Shown here piece by piece: positions 54,120 to 63,008 of a stretch of 64,000 nt of DNA (position 1 is its first letter; each line of letters starts with the position of its first letter). The notes under the pieces are model-generated. The model was given only the letters and a program-made list of their open reading frames with translations, was not told the DNA's origin and did no database searches. A program made the position numbers and the translations under genes. The DNA lies in the NCBI GenBank assembly GCA_022824305.1, contig JAJEAD010000049.1:1-64000 (forward strand). The letters are read 5' to 3'. This DNA comes from Gammaproteobacteria bacterium. GTDB lineage: Bacteria > Pseudomonadota > Gammaproteobacteria > HK1.

Positions 54120-54546
54120 TTGATGACCTCCTGTGTGGATGGGTGCGGTTCGGCCCGAACGCCGCACCGCGCTGCGTTCCCCGAACGCTGAACCCGACAT
54201 TACAAGACTCGGAGAAGTCTCCGCTATCCGCCTCCTCGCGATTTCTCTGCCCGCATGCGGCTCGCTCCCGCGCCGCATCCCGCAGACGGGGCGGGCAACG
54301 GGAGTCCACGGGCCGGCCCCGGCGCGTCCATGGCGGGCAGACAACCACCGTTGGGACAGGGGAGTATAGGACAAGCGCCCGGGCGGCCGGAGCCGGGCAC
54401 CCATCGGGCCGCCGCGCACACCGCTTCACCCCCCGCGCCCGTACTGGCATCCTTCGCGTCCGGCGTCCCGGCTGCGCACCGATGCGGACCCGCTTGTGGG
54501 TTGCGGAGGTGGCCGGTTCGGGCCGCGAGCATTCCGGGAGGATGAA
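54120..54546. other. Divergent intergenic region
   Basis: 427 bases between the Tat-exported binding protein and the beta-lactamase-fold gene, transcribed apart. No gene fragment or strong palindrome was recognised. Confidence 0.45.
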
Positions 54547-55671
54547 GTGCAAGCAGAGGTTCACGGGAGCGCGCAGGGGCGCTTCGCGGCTTGCCGCGAA
54601 GCGGTGGCCGCCAACCTGGCCGACGGCTACGACCTGGGTTGCGGCCTCGCGGTCGTGCACGGCGGCCGCCTCGTGGTCGATCTGTGGGGCGGGTTCGCCG
54701 ACGCCGCGCATACCCGGCCCTGGGAGGCGGATACCCTGGTCAACATCTGGTCGACGACCAAGGGCGTGCTGGCGCTCGCGGTCGCGATCGCGGTGGAGCG
54801 CGGCCACCTCGCCTACGCCGCGCCGGTCGCCGAGGTCTGGCCGGAGTTTGCCGCCAACGGCAAGGAGGCGATCGACCTCGACCTCATCATGTCGCACCGC
54901 GCGGGTCTCAACGGCCTCGACGTGCCGATGGACCTCGAGGGAGTGTACGGATGGTATCCCTACGTCAACGCGCTCGCCGCGATGGCGCCGCTGTGGGAGC
55001 CGGGCAGCCGCTGCGTCTATCACGCCATGACCTACGGCCACCTCGCGGGCGAAGCGCTGCGCCGGGCCGACGGAAGGATGCCCGGGCGTTTCATCGCCGA
55101 GGAGATCGCCGGACCCCTCGGGCTCGACCTCTTCGTCGGGCTCCCGGAGTCGGAAGACCATCGCGTTGCCGAGCTGACCGCGAGCGAGGACGCCAGCGAC
55201 TGGGTCGCCGAAGTGGAGCGCACCGGCTACCGCAATGCGATGCACGCGCCTCCCGTGACCGCGCTCACGCCCAACGCTCGGGACTGGCGGGCAGCGGAGA
55301 TTCCGGCCGGCAACGGCCAGTCCACCGCCCGTTCGCTCGCCCGCCTCTACGGGGTGCTCGCGGTCGGCGGCGGAGATCTGATCTCGGCCCGCGGAGTCCG
55401 GGCCGCGACCGCGGAGCGCTTCGACGGCATGGACGTCTCCATGAACCTGCCCACCCGCTTCGGGGCCGGGTTCCGCCTGGGCGGGCCGGAGAGCCCGCTC
55501 GGACCCAACCCGGAGTCCTTCGGCCACACCGGCTGGGGCGGCGCCTTCACCTTCGCCGACCCTGACAACGGGCTTGGCGTGGCCTACGTCATGAACCGCA
55601 TGCTGGGGAGCGGCGTCGACGCGCTCGCCCGCCACGAGCGCATGATCGATGCGATCTACGCTGCGCTGTAG
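54547..55671 (+). CDS. Serine hydrolase, class C beta-lactamase fold (EstB-like)
   Basis: 374 residues. The SxxK motif is STTKG near residue 75, the Tyr motif is YHAMTYG near 160, and the third box is HTGWGG near 325, in place of KTG. The fold is shared by AmpC enzymes, D-aminopeptidases and many esterases; the changed third box and the lack of a signal peptide favour a cytoplasmic esterase or transesterase over beta-lactam resistance. GTG 54547 has GGGAGG six bases upstream. It runs into a 210-base gap before the amidinotransferase-family gene. Confidence 0.8.
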   Translation: MQAEVHGSAQGRFAACREAVAANLADGYDLGCGLAVVHGGRLVVDLWGGFADAAHTRPWEADTLVNIWSTTKGVLALAVAIAVERGHLAYAAPVAEVWPEFAANGKEAIDLDLIMSHRAGLNGLDVPMDLEGVYGWYPYVNALAAMAPLWEPGSRCVYHAMTYGHLAGEALRRADGRMPGRFIAEEIAGPLGLDLFVGLPESEDHRVAELTASEDASDWVAEVERTGYRNAMHAPPVTALTPNARDWRAAEIPAGNGQSTARSLARLYGVLAVGGGDLISARGVRAATAERFDGMDVSMNLPTRFGAGFRLGGPESPLGPNPESFGHTGWGGAFTFADPDNGLGVAYVMNRMLGSGVDALARHERMIDAIYAAL

Positions 55672-55881
55672 ACCGTCCCGGGCCGTGGGAGCCCTTCCCG
55701 CCTTCCTGCCGCGGGCATCGCGAACCCGGGCTTCCGAGTGCCGCATGTCATGCCGCCGAAGGACGGGGATACTCGAGAACGCATGCCCCGGGAGCGCTTC
55801 CCCGGCGTCCCGCGCTCGGAGCTTCCGACGCCTCGGCGGGACGCCCGGGACTCCCGCCGGTCCCCATCACGGAGCAAGAGG

Positions 55882-56874
55882 ATGAGCAGCATCTACAACC
55901 AGACCATCAAGCTCTTCGGCTCGCACCCCGAGCCGGCCTTCGAGAGCGCCGGGCAGCAGGCGGCGATGTGGGGCCGGGAGTGGGGCTGCGACAACGACGT
56001 CGGGCAGATCCGCCTCTGCCTCATGCACCGCCCCGGCGACGAGATGGAGATCGTGGACCGGAACAAGCGGATCGAGGAGATCGGGTCCTACGGGGACCTC
56101 GAAGCGGGGTGGTACTTCCAGTCCGACACCGTGCCCGACTGGGACGAGTTCCGGGCCCAGCACGACGGCCTGGTCCGGACCCTGCGCCGCGAAGGAGTGG
56201 AGGTGGTCTTCCTCGACCGCATCGAAGCGGACGGCATCAAGTCCATGTACACGCGCGACTCCTCCGTCGCGATCAAGGGCGGCGCGATCGTGATGCGCCT
56301 CGCCCGCACGATCCGGCGCGGGGAGGAGGCCCACGTCACCCGGACACTGGCCAATCTCGGCATGCCCATTCTTCGGACCCTGCACGGCACCGCGATGGCC
56401 GAAGGGGGCAGCTTCGCCTGGCTCAACGAGAAGACCGCCGCGATCGGACGCTCCATCTGCGTCAACGAGGAAGGGTCCCGCCAGATCGAGGAGGTGCTGA
56501 ACGCTCAGGGGGTCGAGCTGCTGCGGGTGGACATGACGGGATACTCCATCCACCTCGACGGCGCGCTCACCATGATCGACGTCGATGTCGCGATCGTCGA
56601 TCCCGACCGCCTTCCCTATCCTTTCCTGCAGAAGCTCGAGGCGCTCGGAATCCGCACCGTCGAGGTGTCGGAGCAGGACAACCACTGGATCATCAACTGC
56701 CTGGCGGTTCGCCCGGGCCGGGTCATCATGCCGCGCGGCATCTCCAACCGCACCGCGGACACCCTGGCCGCCATGGACATCGAGATCATCGAGATCGACT
56801 ACGACAAGGCGCAGCTCAACGGCGGCGGCATCCACTGCTCCACCTGCCCGCTCGTCCGGGACTCGGTGTACTGA
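55882..56874 (+). CDS. Amidinotransferase/DDAH-family guanidino hydrolase
   Basis: 330 residues of the pentein fold. Catalytic residues visible are Asp (YTRDSS), Glu (AEGGSF), His in SIHLDGAL and the nucleophile Cys in GGIHCSTCPL near residue 322. The group includes arginine deiminase, dimethylarginine hydrolase (DDAH) and amidinotransferase; length and the missing arginine-deiminase insertions favour a hydrolase acting on arginine or a methylated arginine. ATG 55882 follows GGAGCAAGAGG. It is on the plus strand between an esterase-like and a degenerate Rieske gene. If it is a DDAH, dimethylamine is released, which the TMADH-like enzyme at 45.5 kb might use (inference). Confidence 0.75.
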   Translation: MSSIYNQTIKLFGSHPEPAFESAGQQAAMWGREWGCDNDVGQIRLCLMHRPGDEMEIVDRNKRIEEIGSYGDLEAGWYFQSDTVPDWDEFRAQHDGLVRTLRREGVEVVFLDRIEADGIKSMYTRDSSVAIKGGAIVMRLARTIRRGEEAHVTRTLANLGMPILRTLHGTAMAEGGSFAWLNEKTAAIGRSICVNEEGSRQIEEVLNAQGVELLRVDMTGYSIHLDGALTMIDVDVAIVDPDRLPYPFLQKLEALGIRTVEVSEQDNHWIINCLAVRPGRVIMPRGISNRTADTLAAMDIEIIEIDYDKAQLNGGGIHCSTCPLVRDSVY

Positions 56875-57082
56875 CGCGCCATGGTGGCTTCGTCCCTGTC
56901 CGGGGGTCGTACTGCCGCGCCTCTTCGTGTCGGCCCGGTGAGCACCGCCTCGCGCTGCGATGCCCGGCTTCTCGTCGGGCGCGGGCGCCGGGTACGGCGC
57001 CGCGCTCGCCGCATCGAAGAGATGGAAGGCGCGGCGGGAAGGGCGGGGGCCGCTTCGCAAGGGATTGCATCGGGAGACTGAG

Positions 57083-58303
57083 TTGCGCGGCGGCATCGAC
57101 GATCGTCTCGCCGCGCTCCTGTCGCAGGAGGAGCGCGATGCGGTGATGGCCCCGATCGGGCAGGCCAGGACCCTGCCCGCCGGCGCTTACGCGAGCGATG
57201 CGTGGTTCGCGCTCGAGGTCGAGCGGGTCTTCGCCCGCCGCTGGGTGGGCGTGCGTTTCACCTGCGAGCTCCCCGGGGCCGGCGATGCGCAGCCCTTCGA
57301 GCTCTTCGGAATGCCGCTGTTCGCGCTACGCGGCACGGACCGGCGCCTGCGCGTGTTCCACAACATCGTGCCCTACGACGGCTGCCTCGCGCTCCTGGAG
57401 GCGGCACAGGGGCTCCGGGAGATCGAGACCTGCTATCACGGACTGCGCTACGACCTCCGGGGCCGGCTCGTCGCGGCGCCCTGGTGGAACGGCAACCCCG
57501 ATGCCGGACGGGAGGCGTTCGCCGGTCGCGACGTGGACCTGGTGGAGGTTCGCAGCGAGGAGCGCATCGGCGTCCTCTTCGTGAATCTCGACGGCAGCGC
57601 GGAAGGCATCGACGACTGGCTGCGGCCCTGGCGCGCGCTCGTCGGGAGCGACTACGCGGTCGACCGCCTCGTCCCGGCCCGCGACCCCGCCGGCCTTCCC
57701 CTCATCGAGCGGCGCACGGTGCAGGCCAACTGGAAGACCTACCAGGAGAACGCCTCCATCAACCTGCTGCACGAGGCCTTCACCCACGCGATCTACCGCC
57801 GCTCGCCGGAGGTCCCGCGGGTCGCTCCGGACGGTGCTCCGCGCTTCGAGCTCTCGATGGCGGGCGCGCTGGTCGCCTTCGCCCATTCACGGCAGATGTC
57901 CGGCAAGACCTACGACCCGATCCGCCTGCCGAGCGCCGGTCACGACTCCGCGGTGCAGCCGGAATGGGGCTACTTCACGACCCTCTATCCCAATGTGAAC
58001 CTGCCCCTGCTGGATGCCTTCGCCAAGGTGAACCTCGCCATCCCCGTCTCCCCCGGAGTCACCGAGCTGCGGCACCTGCGCGTCTACGCTCCCGAGGCGC
58101 TCGAAGACCCCGCCTTTCAGCGGGAAGAGCGGCTGGTGCAGGCGCTCTTCGACACCATTCACCACGAGGACCGGATCGCCATCGAGGCGGTGCAGCGCGC
58201 ACGCGGCTCACCCGTCCGGCGCGGCCGCTACTACGCTCCCTTCTGGGATCGCCTCCATCACCGCTTCAATCAGCTCGTGATGGCGGACATGGAGTGCAGC
58301 TAG
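57083..58303 (+). CDS. Rieske-oxygenase-like protein lacking cluster ligands
   Basis: 406 residues with the full oxygenase length and fold cues. Where C-x-H is expected the sequence is NIVPYDG, and the second half is TCYHGLRY, C-x-H instead of C-x2-H, so a 2Fe-2S Rieske cluster is unlikely. The mononuclear site retains two His in QENASINLLHEAFTH (Asn replaces the usual Asp/Glu), and a late Asp (HHEDRIA) could complete the triad. TTG 57083 with GGGAGA upstream is the best start; ATG 57146 would be shorter. Its 3' end overlaps the converging gene at 58300 by four bases. It may be a structural or regulatory homologue, or use electrons in another way. Confidence 0.7.
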   Translation: MRGGIDDRLAALLSQEERDAVMAPIGQARTLPAGAYASDAWFALEVERVFARRWVGVRFTCELPGAGDAQPFELFGMPLFALRGTDRRLRVFHNIVPYDGCLALLEAAQGLREIETCYHGLRYDLRGRLVAAPWWNGNPDAGREAFAGRDVDLVEVRSEERIGVLFVNLDGSAEGIDDWLRPWRALVGSDYAVDRLVPARDPAGLPLIERRTVQANWKTYQENASINLLHEAFTHAIYRRSPEVPRVAPDGAPRFELSMAGALVAFAHSRQMSGKTYDPIRLPSAGHDSAVQPEWGYFTTLYPNVNLPLLDAFAKVNLAIPVSPGVTELRHLRVYAPEALEDPAFQREERLVQALFDTIHHEDRIAIEAVQRARGSPVRRGRYYAPFWDRLHHRFNQLVMADMECS

Positions 58304-59040
58304 TCGGGCAGATCGTGCTCGAACAGCGACCCGAATCCCTGCACGCGGTCCCGCACGCCCGAGAGACGCAACGCATCCCAGAAGGTCGCCTGGTTCGCGC
58401 TCACCACCGGCACCCCGAGGTCCTGCTCGAGGCTCGTGATCGCGCCCACGGTGCGGATCCCGGTGCAACTGATGAAGACCGCGTCCGCGCGAGGCTCCGC
58501 TCTCTCGCGGGCGAATGCATACACCCGTTCGAGGGGCAGCTCCTCGAGACCGGAGTTGCTGCTTATCTCCATGGCGTGGGCCCCGGTCACGTCGAACCCG
58601 TTCGCATCGAAGAAGATGCGGCCCCGCTCGGTGATGTCCTTGAGATAGGGCCCGACGAAGCTCACGCTCTTCGCTCCCACCGCCCGCAGGGCCCGCAGCG
58701 CCGCGGTCGAAGTGGTCGAGCTGGGGACGCCCGGAGCCAGCGTGGCGATCCTCTCGCACACGCTCCGATCGTATCCGATGCCCTCCAGAAAGGAGGCGCT
58801 GGTGCCCCCGAAGGTGATGGCGTGCAGGGGCGCCTGGGCGAGCAGGCCGGCCGCGCGCTCGAGGCCGTCGTCGGCCATCATGTTGGAGAGCCCGCTCATC
58901 GTCGCCTCGGCGAGCGTGAGCCTCGCGGTGTGGATGGAGACGCCCTCCGGCGCCATGGCGTAAAGCTCGGGCTCCATCACGCAGCACGCGGCGGGATAGA
59001 TGAGCCCGATGCGCGCGCGCCAGCCGTAGTAGTCTTTCAT
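58300..59040 (-). CDS. Asp/Glu racemase superfamily (arylmalonate decarboxylase/maleate isomerase-like)
   Basis: 246 residues. Two alpha/beta domains with a cysteine-bearing active site typical of the superfamily; SCTGIRTVG (Cys near residue 195) is the second catalytic block, while the first Cys position is GGTSASF (Cys replaced by Ser). A single-cysteine pattern is that of arylmalonate decarboxylase, and EutA of ectoine clusters belongs to the same group. ATG 59040 (MKDYYGWRARIGL). Its stop converges with the Rieske-like gene by four bases. The eut-like genes lie 54 kb away, so EutA function is speculative. Confidence 0.7.
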   Translation of the reverse strand: MKDYYGWRARIGLIYPAACCVMEPELYAMAPEGVSIHTARLTLAEATMSGLSNMMADDGLERAAGLLAQAPLHAITFGGTSASFLEGIGYDRSVCERIATLAPGVPSSTTSTAALRALRAVGAKSVSFVGPYLKDITERGRIFFDANGFDVTGAHAMEISSNSGLEELPLERVYAFARERAEPRADAVFISCTGIRTVGAITSLEQDLGVPVVSANQATFWDALRLSGVRDRVQGFGSLFEHDLPD

Positions 59041-59146
59041 GGTGTTGCTCCCGTTGCCTCGTCGGCAGGTAGTGCGCGGGGGGAAGAGGCCCCCTCCGCG
59101 GCCGGGGGAACGCGTGCCCTGTCGCTTCCCGGGTGGATGCCGGCCC

Positions 59147-59860
59147 TCACGAGCAGAAGGGCCATACCTGGTACCAGGCGTCGCATCGGAAGTTCGACTC
59201 GCAGCGGTCGAGCTGCTTGCGGTACTGCGAGGCGGTGTCCGCGACCCGCCTCGCCGCCTGTTGCACCTTGGGCTTGTTCTTCCAGGTGCCGCGCCGGTAG
59301 CCGCCACGCCCTTCGTGGTAGGCGAGGTAGAGGTTGTAGGCGTCCTCCCGGGAAATCTTGAGCTCGCGCGCGGTCTTGTGGTTGTACCACCCGATGAAGT
59401 CGAGCGCGTCCTCCATGTCGGAGCGGCTCTTGAAGAGGTATCCGGTCTCCGAGCGGTAGTCGCCCCAGGCGGGGTCCTGGGCCTGCGCGTAGCCTTTCGC
59501 GGACGAGGGGCGTCCGAGCGGAACGAACCAGAACCACTCCATGGGAGGCTTGGCGTGGCTGCGGAAGCTCGATTCGTGCCGAACGAAGGCCATCTGGATG
59601 TGGATGGGCGTGCCCCACTTCCGCTCGGAGGCCTCCGCGTAGTCGTACCACTTCGGGAACTGGTCGAATACCGTGCAGACGTCGGACTGCCTCTCCGGCG
59701 TCGGCTTGGCGCACCCCGCCGCCATCGCGGCAACGAGGACGAGCAGCGCGGCGACGCGCCATGGCGGGAGGGCGCGGACGCGCTCCTTCGGGGTCGTGGG
59801 GCCAGCACCGGCGTCCGCAACGGGAAATCGGGGAGACAGGGCGGCAAGGTGTCGTCTCAT
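59147..59860 (-). CDS. Lytic transglycosylase-type lipoprotein (SLT domain)
   Basis: 237 residues. An N-terminal hydrophobic signal and lipobox (AMAAGCAKP) predict an outer-membrane or periplasmic lipoprotein. The SLT-like domain carries FVRHESSFRSHAKP (catalytic Glu), GYAQAQDP and YHEGRGGY. It would cleave peptidoglycan glycan strands. ATG 59860 (MRRHLAAL) has modest ribosome site support; upstream ATG 59917 is an alternative. The C-terminus has Cys residues (DRCESNFRCDAW) not found in most family members. Confidence 0.75.
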   Translation of the reverse strand: MRRHLAALSPRFPVADAGAGPTTPKERVRALPPWRVAALLVLVAAMAAGCAKPTPERQSDVCTVFDQFPKWYDYAEASERKWGTPIHIQMAFVRHESSFRSHAKPPMEWFWFVPLGRPSSAKGYAQAQDPAWGDYRSETGYLFKSRSDMEDALDFIGWYNHKTARELKISREDAYNLYLAYHEGRGGYRRGTWKNKPKVQQAARRVADTASQYRKQLDRCESNFRCDAWYQVWPFCS

Positions 59861-59907
59861 GGCGCCCTTTGTGCTCCGCTTCGTCGGGGAGGGGGAGGGA
59901 CGCACCC

Positions 59908-60010
59908 GTGAAGGCATGGCCGAAGGTCGCGGTGATAGGCGCCTCGATCGGGGGCCTCACCGCGGCGCTCGTGCTGCGGGGCCTGGGCGGCCGCGTGGAC
60001 GTGCTCGAGC
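59908..60010 (+). pseudogene. Truncated FAD monooxygenase N-terminus
   Basis: GTG start, then VKAWPKVAVIGASIGGLTAA and LVLRGLGGRVDVLERS: the FAD-binding GxGxxG fold opening of aromatic-ring or similar monooxygenases. Family similarity ends after about 35 residues. The rest of the open frame, to 60186, reads unrelated sequence opposite the PPOX gene. The 3' portion has been lost. Confidence 0.65.
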
Positions 60011-60098
60011 GCTCGCAGTTTCGTCACGACTGGGTTCCCGGGGACCCGTCGCCGCGGCGGGGGCTCTTCGGTCCGGGGCGCCAGGCGCCGACGGGCGC

Positions 60099-60623
60099 TC
60101 AAGGCTTGCCGAAGGTCGCGATCCGGTCGACGCTGCACTCGAAGAGCACCCGCTTCTCTTCGATGGCCGGGTCTCGCAACCCGTAGGGGCCGTCGTTCCC
60201 GGTGTACTTCTTCCAGATACGGTTGACGTGCTCGCTCACTCTCTCGCCGCCGGGATCGTCCTCGTGGATCTCTTTCGCCACCGTGCACTTGATGCTGACC
60301 CAGTGGTAGGGATTGTCGGGATTGACCACCAGGACCGTGATCTGCGGGTTCTTGCGGATCCACGCGCACTTGGGGCGGTGCGAGGCGGTGTTGACGAGAA
60401 TCTTCTCGCCGTCGTGATCGAACCACATGGGCGTCAGTCCGGGCCGTCCGTCCGGGCCGATTACCGCCATGGTCACCGTGATCGGCCGGTCGAGCAGATC
60501 CCGGTAGATGGGGTCGAGATCGTCGAGCGTGGTGCCCTTGCGCCGCTCCCCGACCGAGAACTGCCCTTCCTGGAGGCCGTCGGCGACATCCTTGAAGCTG
60601 GCGATGACGAATTCCTGCGACAT
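60099..60623 (-). CDS. PPOX-class flavin/F420-binding protein
   Basis: 174 residues of the split-barrel PNPOx fold: PITVTMAVIGPDGRPGLTPMWFDHDG and NTASHRPKCAWIRKNPQITVLV are the conserved strands that bind FMN or F420. It is probably a cytoplasmic reductase or flavin-binding protein; pyridoxamine phosphate oxidation itself is unlikely given the short length. ATG 60623 (MSQEFVIASFKDV). It overlaps the FAD relic's open reading frame on the other strand. Confidence 0.8.
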   Translation of the reverse strand: MSQEFVIASFKDVADGLQEGQFSVGERRKGTTLDDLDPIYRDLLDRPITVTMAVIGPDGRPGLTPMWFDHDGEKILVNTASHRPKCAWIRKNPQITVLVVNPDNPYHWVSIKCTVAKEIHEDDPGGERVSEHVNRIWKKYTGNDGPYGLRDPAIEEKRVLFECSVDRIATFGKP

Positions 60624-60728
60624 GTGATGCCCCCTCGCTGATTGCGCTCCGGGGGGAGTATCCGGGCAGGCCCGGATCGGGTCAAACTGCGCCGAGCCTG
60701 GGGCCGCGCGGGGTGCGGACCGGTGAAG

Positions 60729-60785
60729 ATGGGTTGCTCCGGCAAGAAGGTCGTCGTCACGGGCGGCGCCAGGGGCATCGGGCGG
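60729..60785 (+). pseudogene. Short-chain dehydrogenase N-terminal remnant
   Basis: ATG followed by MGCSGKKVVVTGGARGIGRA, the TGxxxGIG cofactor motif that opens SDR proteins, then the sequence changes character after about 20 codons. It lies just upstream of the D-2-hydroxyacid dehydrogenase at 60846. It is too short to function. Confidence 0.6.
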
Positions 60786-60845
60786 GCGCCGAGGCCCCGT
60801 AGAATGCGGCCCCTGGAGTGACGACACCCGGAGGTCGCCGAGCTC

Positions 60846-61811
60846 ATGCCGAAGATCGTCTATCCCGACGCGGGGGAGAATCTCGAAGAAGAGCTGAGCG
60901 AGGCGAGCCGGCAGCGCCTCGACGCGCTCGGCGGGCTGGAGGCGCACTATGGCCGCCCGGAGAGTCACGAGGCGTACCTTCGCCGCATCGGGGACGCCCG
61001 GGCGATCCTGCTCGGCTGGGATCTGCCGGCGGAAGTGATGCTGGCGGCGCCCGCGCTCGAGCTCGTGGTCTTCACCGGCATCGGCGCGGCGAGGTTCGTC
61101 GATCTCCCCCGAGCGGCGGCGCGAGGCATCACGGTGTGCAACACCCCGGGATACTCGGACAACACCGTGGCGGAGCATGCGCTCGCCCTGCTGCTCGCCG
61201 CCGCGCGGCATGTCCCCCGACTCGATGCGGAGCTGCGTGCCGGACGCTGGAACCAGTCGTCGATGGGGATGGAGCTGCGGGGGCGCCGGCTCGGAATCGT
61301 CGGCTTCGGGGGTATCGGCCAGCGATTCGCCGCGCTCGCCCGCGCCGTCGGGATGGAGGTGGTGGCGTGGACCCGCAACCCCGACCCGGAGAGGGCGCGC
61401 GCGGCGGGAGTGGAGTTCGTGTCCCTCGATCGCCTGCTCGCGGAGTGCGACGCAGTCTCCCTGCACCTGGCGGGGACGCCGGAGACGGAGGGCATCATCG
61501 ATGCGGCGGCCATCGCCCGGATGAAGCCCGAAGCGCTCTTCGTCAACACCGCCCGGGGCGAGCTGGTGGACGAGGCCGCACTTGTGGAGGCGCTGCGAGA
61601 GGGACGGATCCGGGCCGCCGGCATCGACGTGTACCGTGAGGAGCCCCTGCCCGCTTCCCACCCCTTCCTCGGGCTCGACAACGTGGTGCTGAGCCCGCAT
61701 GTCGCCTACAACACGCCGGAGGCGGCCGTCGCGCTCCACGACATCGCGGTGGAGTGCCTCGTGCGCTACTTCGCGGGTGACCCCATCCACGTCGTGGCCG
61801 CGCCGGCCTGA
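60846..61811 (+). CDS. D-2-hydroxyacid dehydrogenase
   Basis: 321 residues. NAD motif GIVGFGGIGQRF near 155; catalytic Arg in NTARGELVDE, Glu in DVYREEPLP and His in LSPHVAYNTPEA. Phosphoglycerate dehydrogenase-like core without regulatory ACT domain. It stands alone on the plus strand between minus-strand genes. Compared with the copies at 26.8 and 31.4 kb the sequence is clearly different, so the three are not recent duplicates. Confidence 0.85.
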   Translation: MPKIVYPDAGENLEEELSEASRQRLDALGGLEAHYGRPESHEAYLRRIGDARAILLGWDLPAEVMLAAPALELVVFTGIGAARFVDLPRAAARGITVCNTPGYSDNTVAEHALALLLAAARHVPRLDAELRAGRWNQSSMGMELRGRRLGIVGFGGIGQRFAALARAVGMEVVAWTRNPDPERARAAGVEFVSLDRLLAECDAVSLHLAGTPETEGIIDAAAIARMKPEALFVNTARGELVDEAALVEALREGRIRAAGIDVYREEPLPASHPFLGLDNVVLSPHVAYNTPEAAVALHDIAVECLVRYFAGDPIHVVAAPA

Positions 61812-61932
61812 AACGAAGCCTCGCCCGCATCGCCCCGCAGCCGTCGCGAAGGCGCGCCGGTACAGTCGGCCCGCCGCGCACGACGGCGCTGGGCATCCCG
61901 TTGCCGGGGCCGGGCTCGAATGCCCGCCCCCT

Positions 61933-62895
61933 CTATCTTCGGGGTCTTCTTCCGAAGACCCGCGCGGGAGGGTTGATGCTCGTCCGGGCGGATTCCGAAG
62001 CGCCCCGCTGCGCGCGGGACGCCTGCATGAGCAGGATCGCGGATATCACGAGGAAGGCGCCGAAGCCGACGGCGAGAGGCAGCGGCTCTCCGAGCACCGT
62101 GACCGCGACCGCAATCGCGGTCAGCGGCTCCACGTTGGTGAGCATCGCCGTCGGCACGGATCCCACCAGCTCGATGGCAAGAAACATGGTGGTGATCGCG
62201 ATCATGAAGAGCACGGTGACGAGGGCCACGAGCATCAGGCCTTCGAGCGACTCGGGAACCGCCATGCCGCCCTCGGGCACCAGGGCGAGCGCGGAGAGGA
62301 CGGCGGCGCCGACCGCCATGTAGAAGGTGGCTTCGACGAAGTCGGTCGCGTCCAGAACACGATTGGTCACCACGTACATGACCGCGCAGGTCAGCGCGGC
62401 ACCCATCGCGAAGGCGAGGCCGAGGGGGTGCAGGGCGGTGAAGGAGACCTCGAGCGCGATGAAGAGCCCGCAGAAGGCCGCCGCGACCGCGGCGAACTCC
62501 ACCGGGTTCACGGGGATGCGCAGCACCGCCGCGGTGGCGAGCACCACCAGGGCGGGGTGGGTGTAGAACACGATGGTGGTGAGGCTGACCGGGATGTAGA
62601 CGATGGAGGAGAGGTTGAACACGGTGATCATGAAGCTGAAGACCCCGAGCAGCAGCATCGTCCCGAGAACCCGCGGGCGCACTCGGCGAAACCTGCCGGT
62701 CACCGCGAGCCAGATTCCGAGCACCAGGATGAGGGATACGTAGCGGAGCAGCGAGAGTCCGGCCGGGGTGAAGCCGTGATCGTAGGTGAGCCGGGAGAGC
62801 GCGAGGGCGGAGCCGTAGCCGGCGCCCGCGATCAGTCCCGCGAGGGAGCCGACGAGCAGGCGTGCGCGAGGGCGATGGGCGAAGCGGAAGGCCAA
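61933..62895 (-). CDS. EamA/DMT-family transporter
   Basis: 320 residues with ten predicted membrane segments in two EamA repeats. A small-metabolite exporter or importer, distinct from the copy at 15.5 kb. It ends in an Arg-rich tail encoded across a hairpin (61942-61961). ATG 62895 (MAFRFAHRPRAR). It follows the nitroreductase gene by 113 bases on the same strand. Confidence 0.8.
   Translation of the reverse strand: MAFRFAHRPRARLLVGSLAGLIAGAGYGSALALSRLTYDHGFTPAGLSLLRYVSLILVLGIWLAVTGRFRRVRPRVLGTMLLLGVFSFMITVFNLSSIVYIPVSLTTIVFYTHPALVVLATAAVLRIPVNPVEFAAVAAAFCGLFIALEVSFTALHPLGLAFAMGAALTCAVMYVVTNRVLDATDFVEATFYMAVGAAVLSALALVPEGGMAVPESLEGLMLVALVTVLFMIAITTMFLAIELVGSVPTAMLTNVEPLTAIAVAVTVLGEPLPLAVGFGAFLVISAILLMQASRAQRGASESARTSINPPARVFGRRPRR
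61942..61961 (-). terminator. Hairpin at the end of the EamA gene
   Basis: GGGTCTTC, loop TTCC, GAAGACCC: an 8-bp perfect stem that overlaps the last codons of the EamA gene. It could help end the transcript. No T-run is present on the minus strand. Confidence 0.35.
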
Positions 62896-63008
62896 GGGGA
62901 GAGGTGGAAGCGGGGCTCAGCGTGCCGCGCGGGCGGATACGGGGGAGCGCGCCGGAACCTCGGGGCGCGCGAGTGTCGTGAGATCGCGCGCCTCGGCGCA
63001 CGCGCGGG

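Noticed and set aside
58300-59040. EutA as part of the ectoine cluster
   Set aside because: The superfamily matches, but it lies 54 kb from the eut-like genes and the first active-site Cys is absent, so only the superfamily is claimed.
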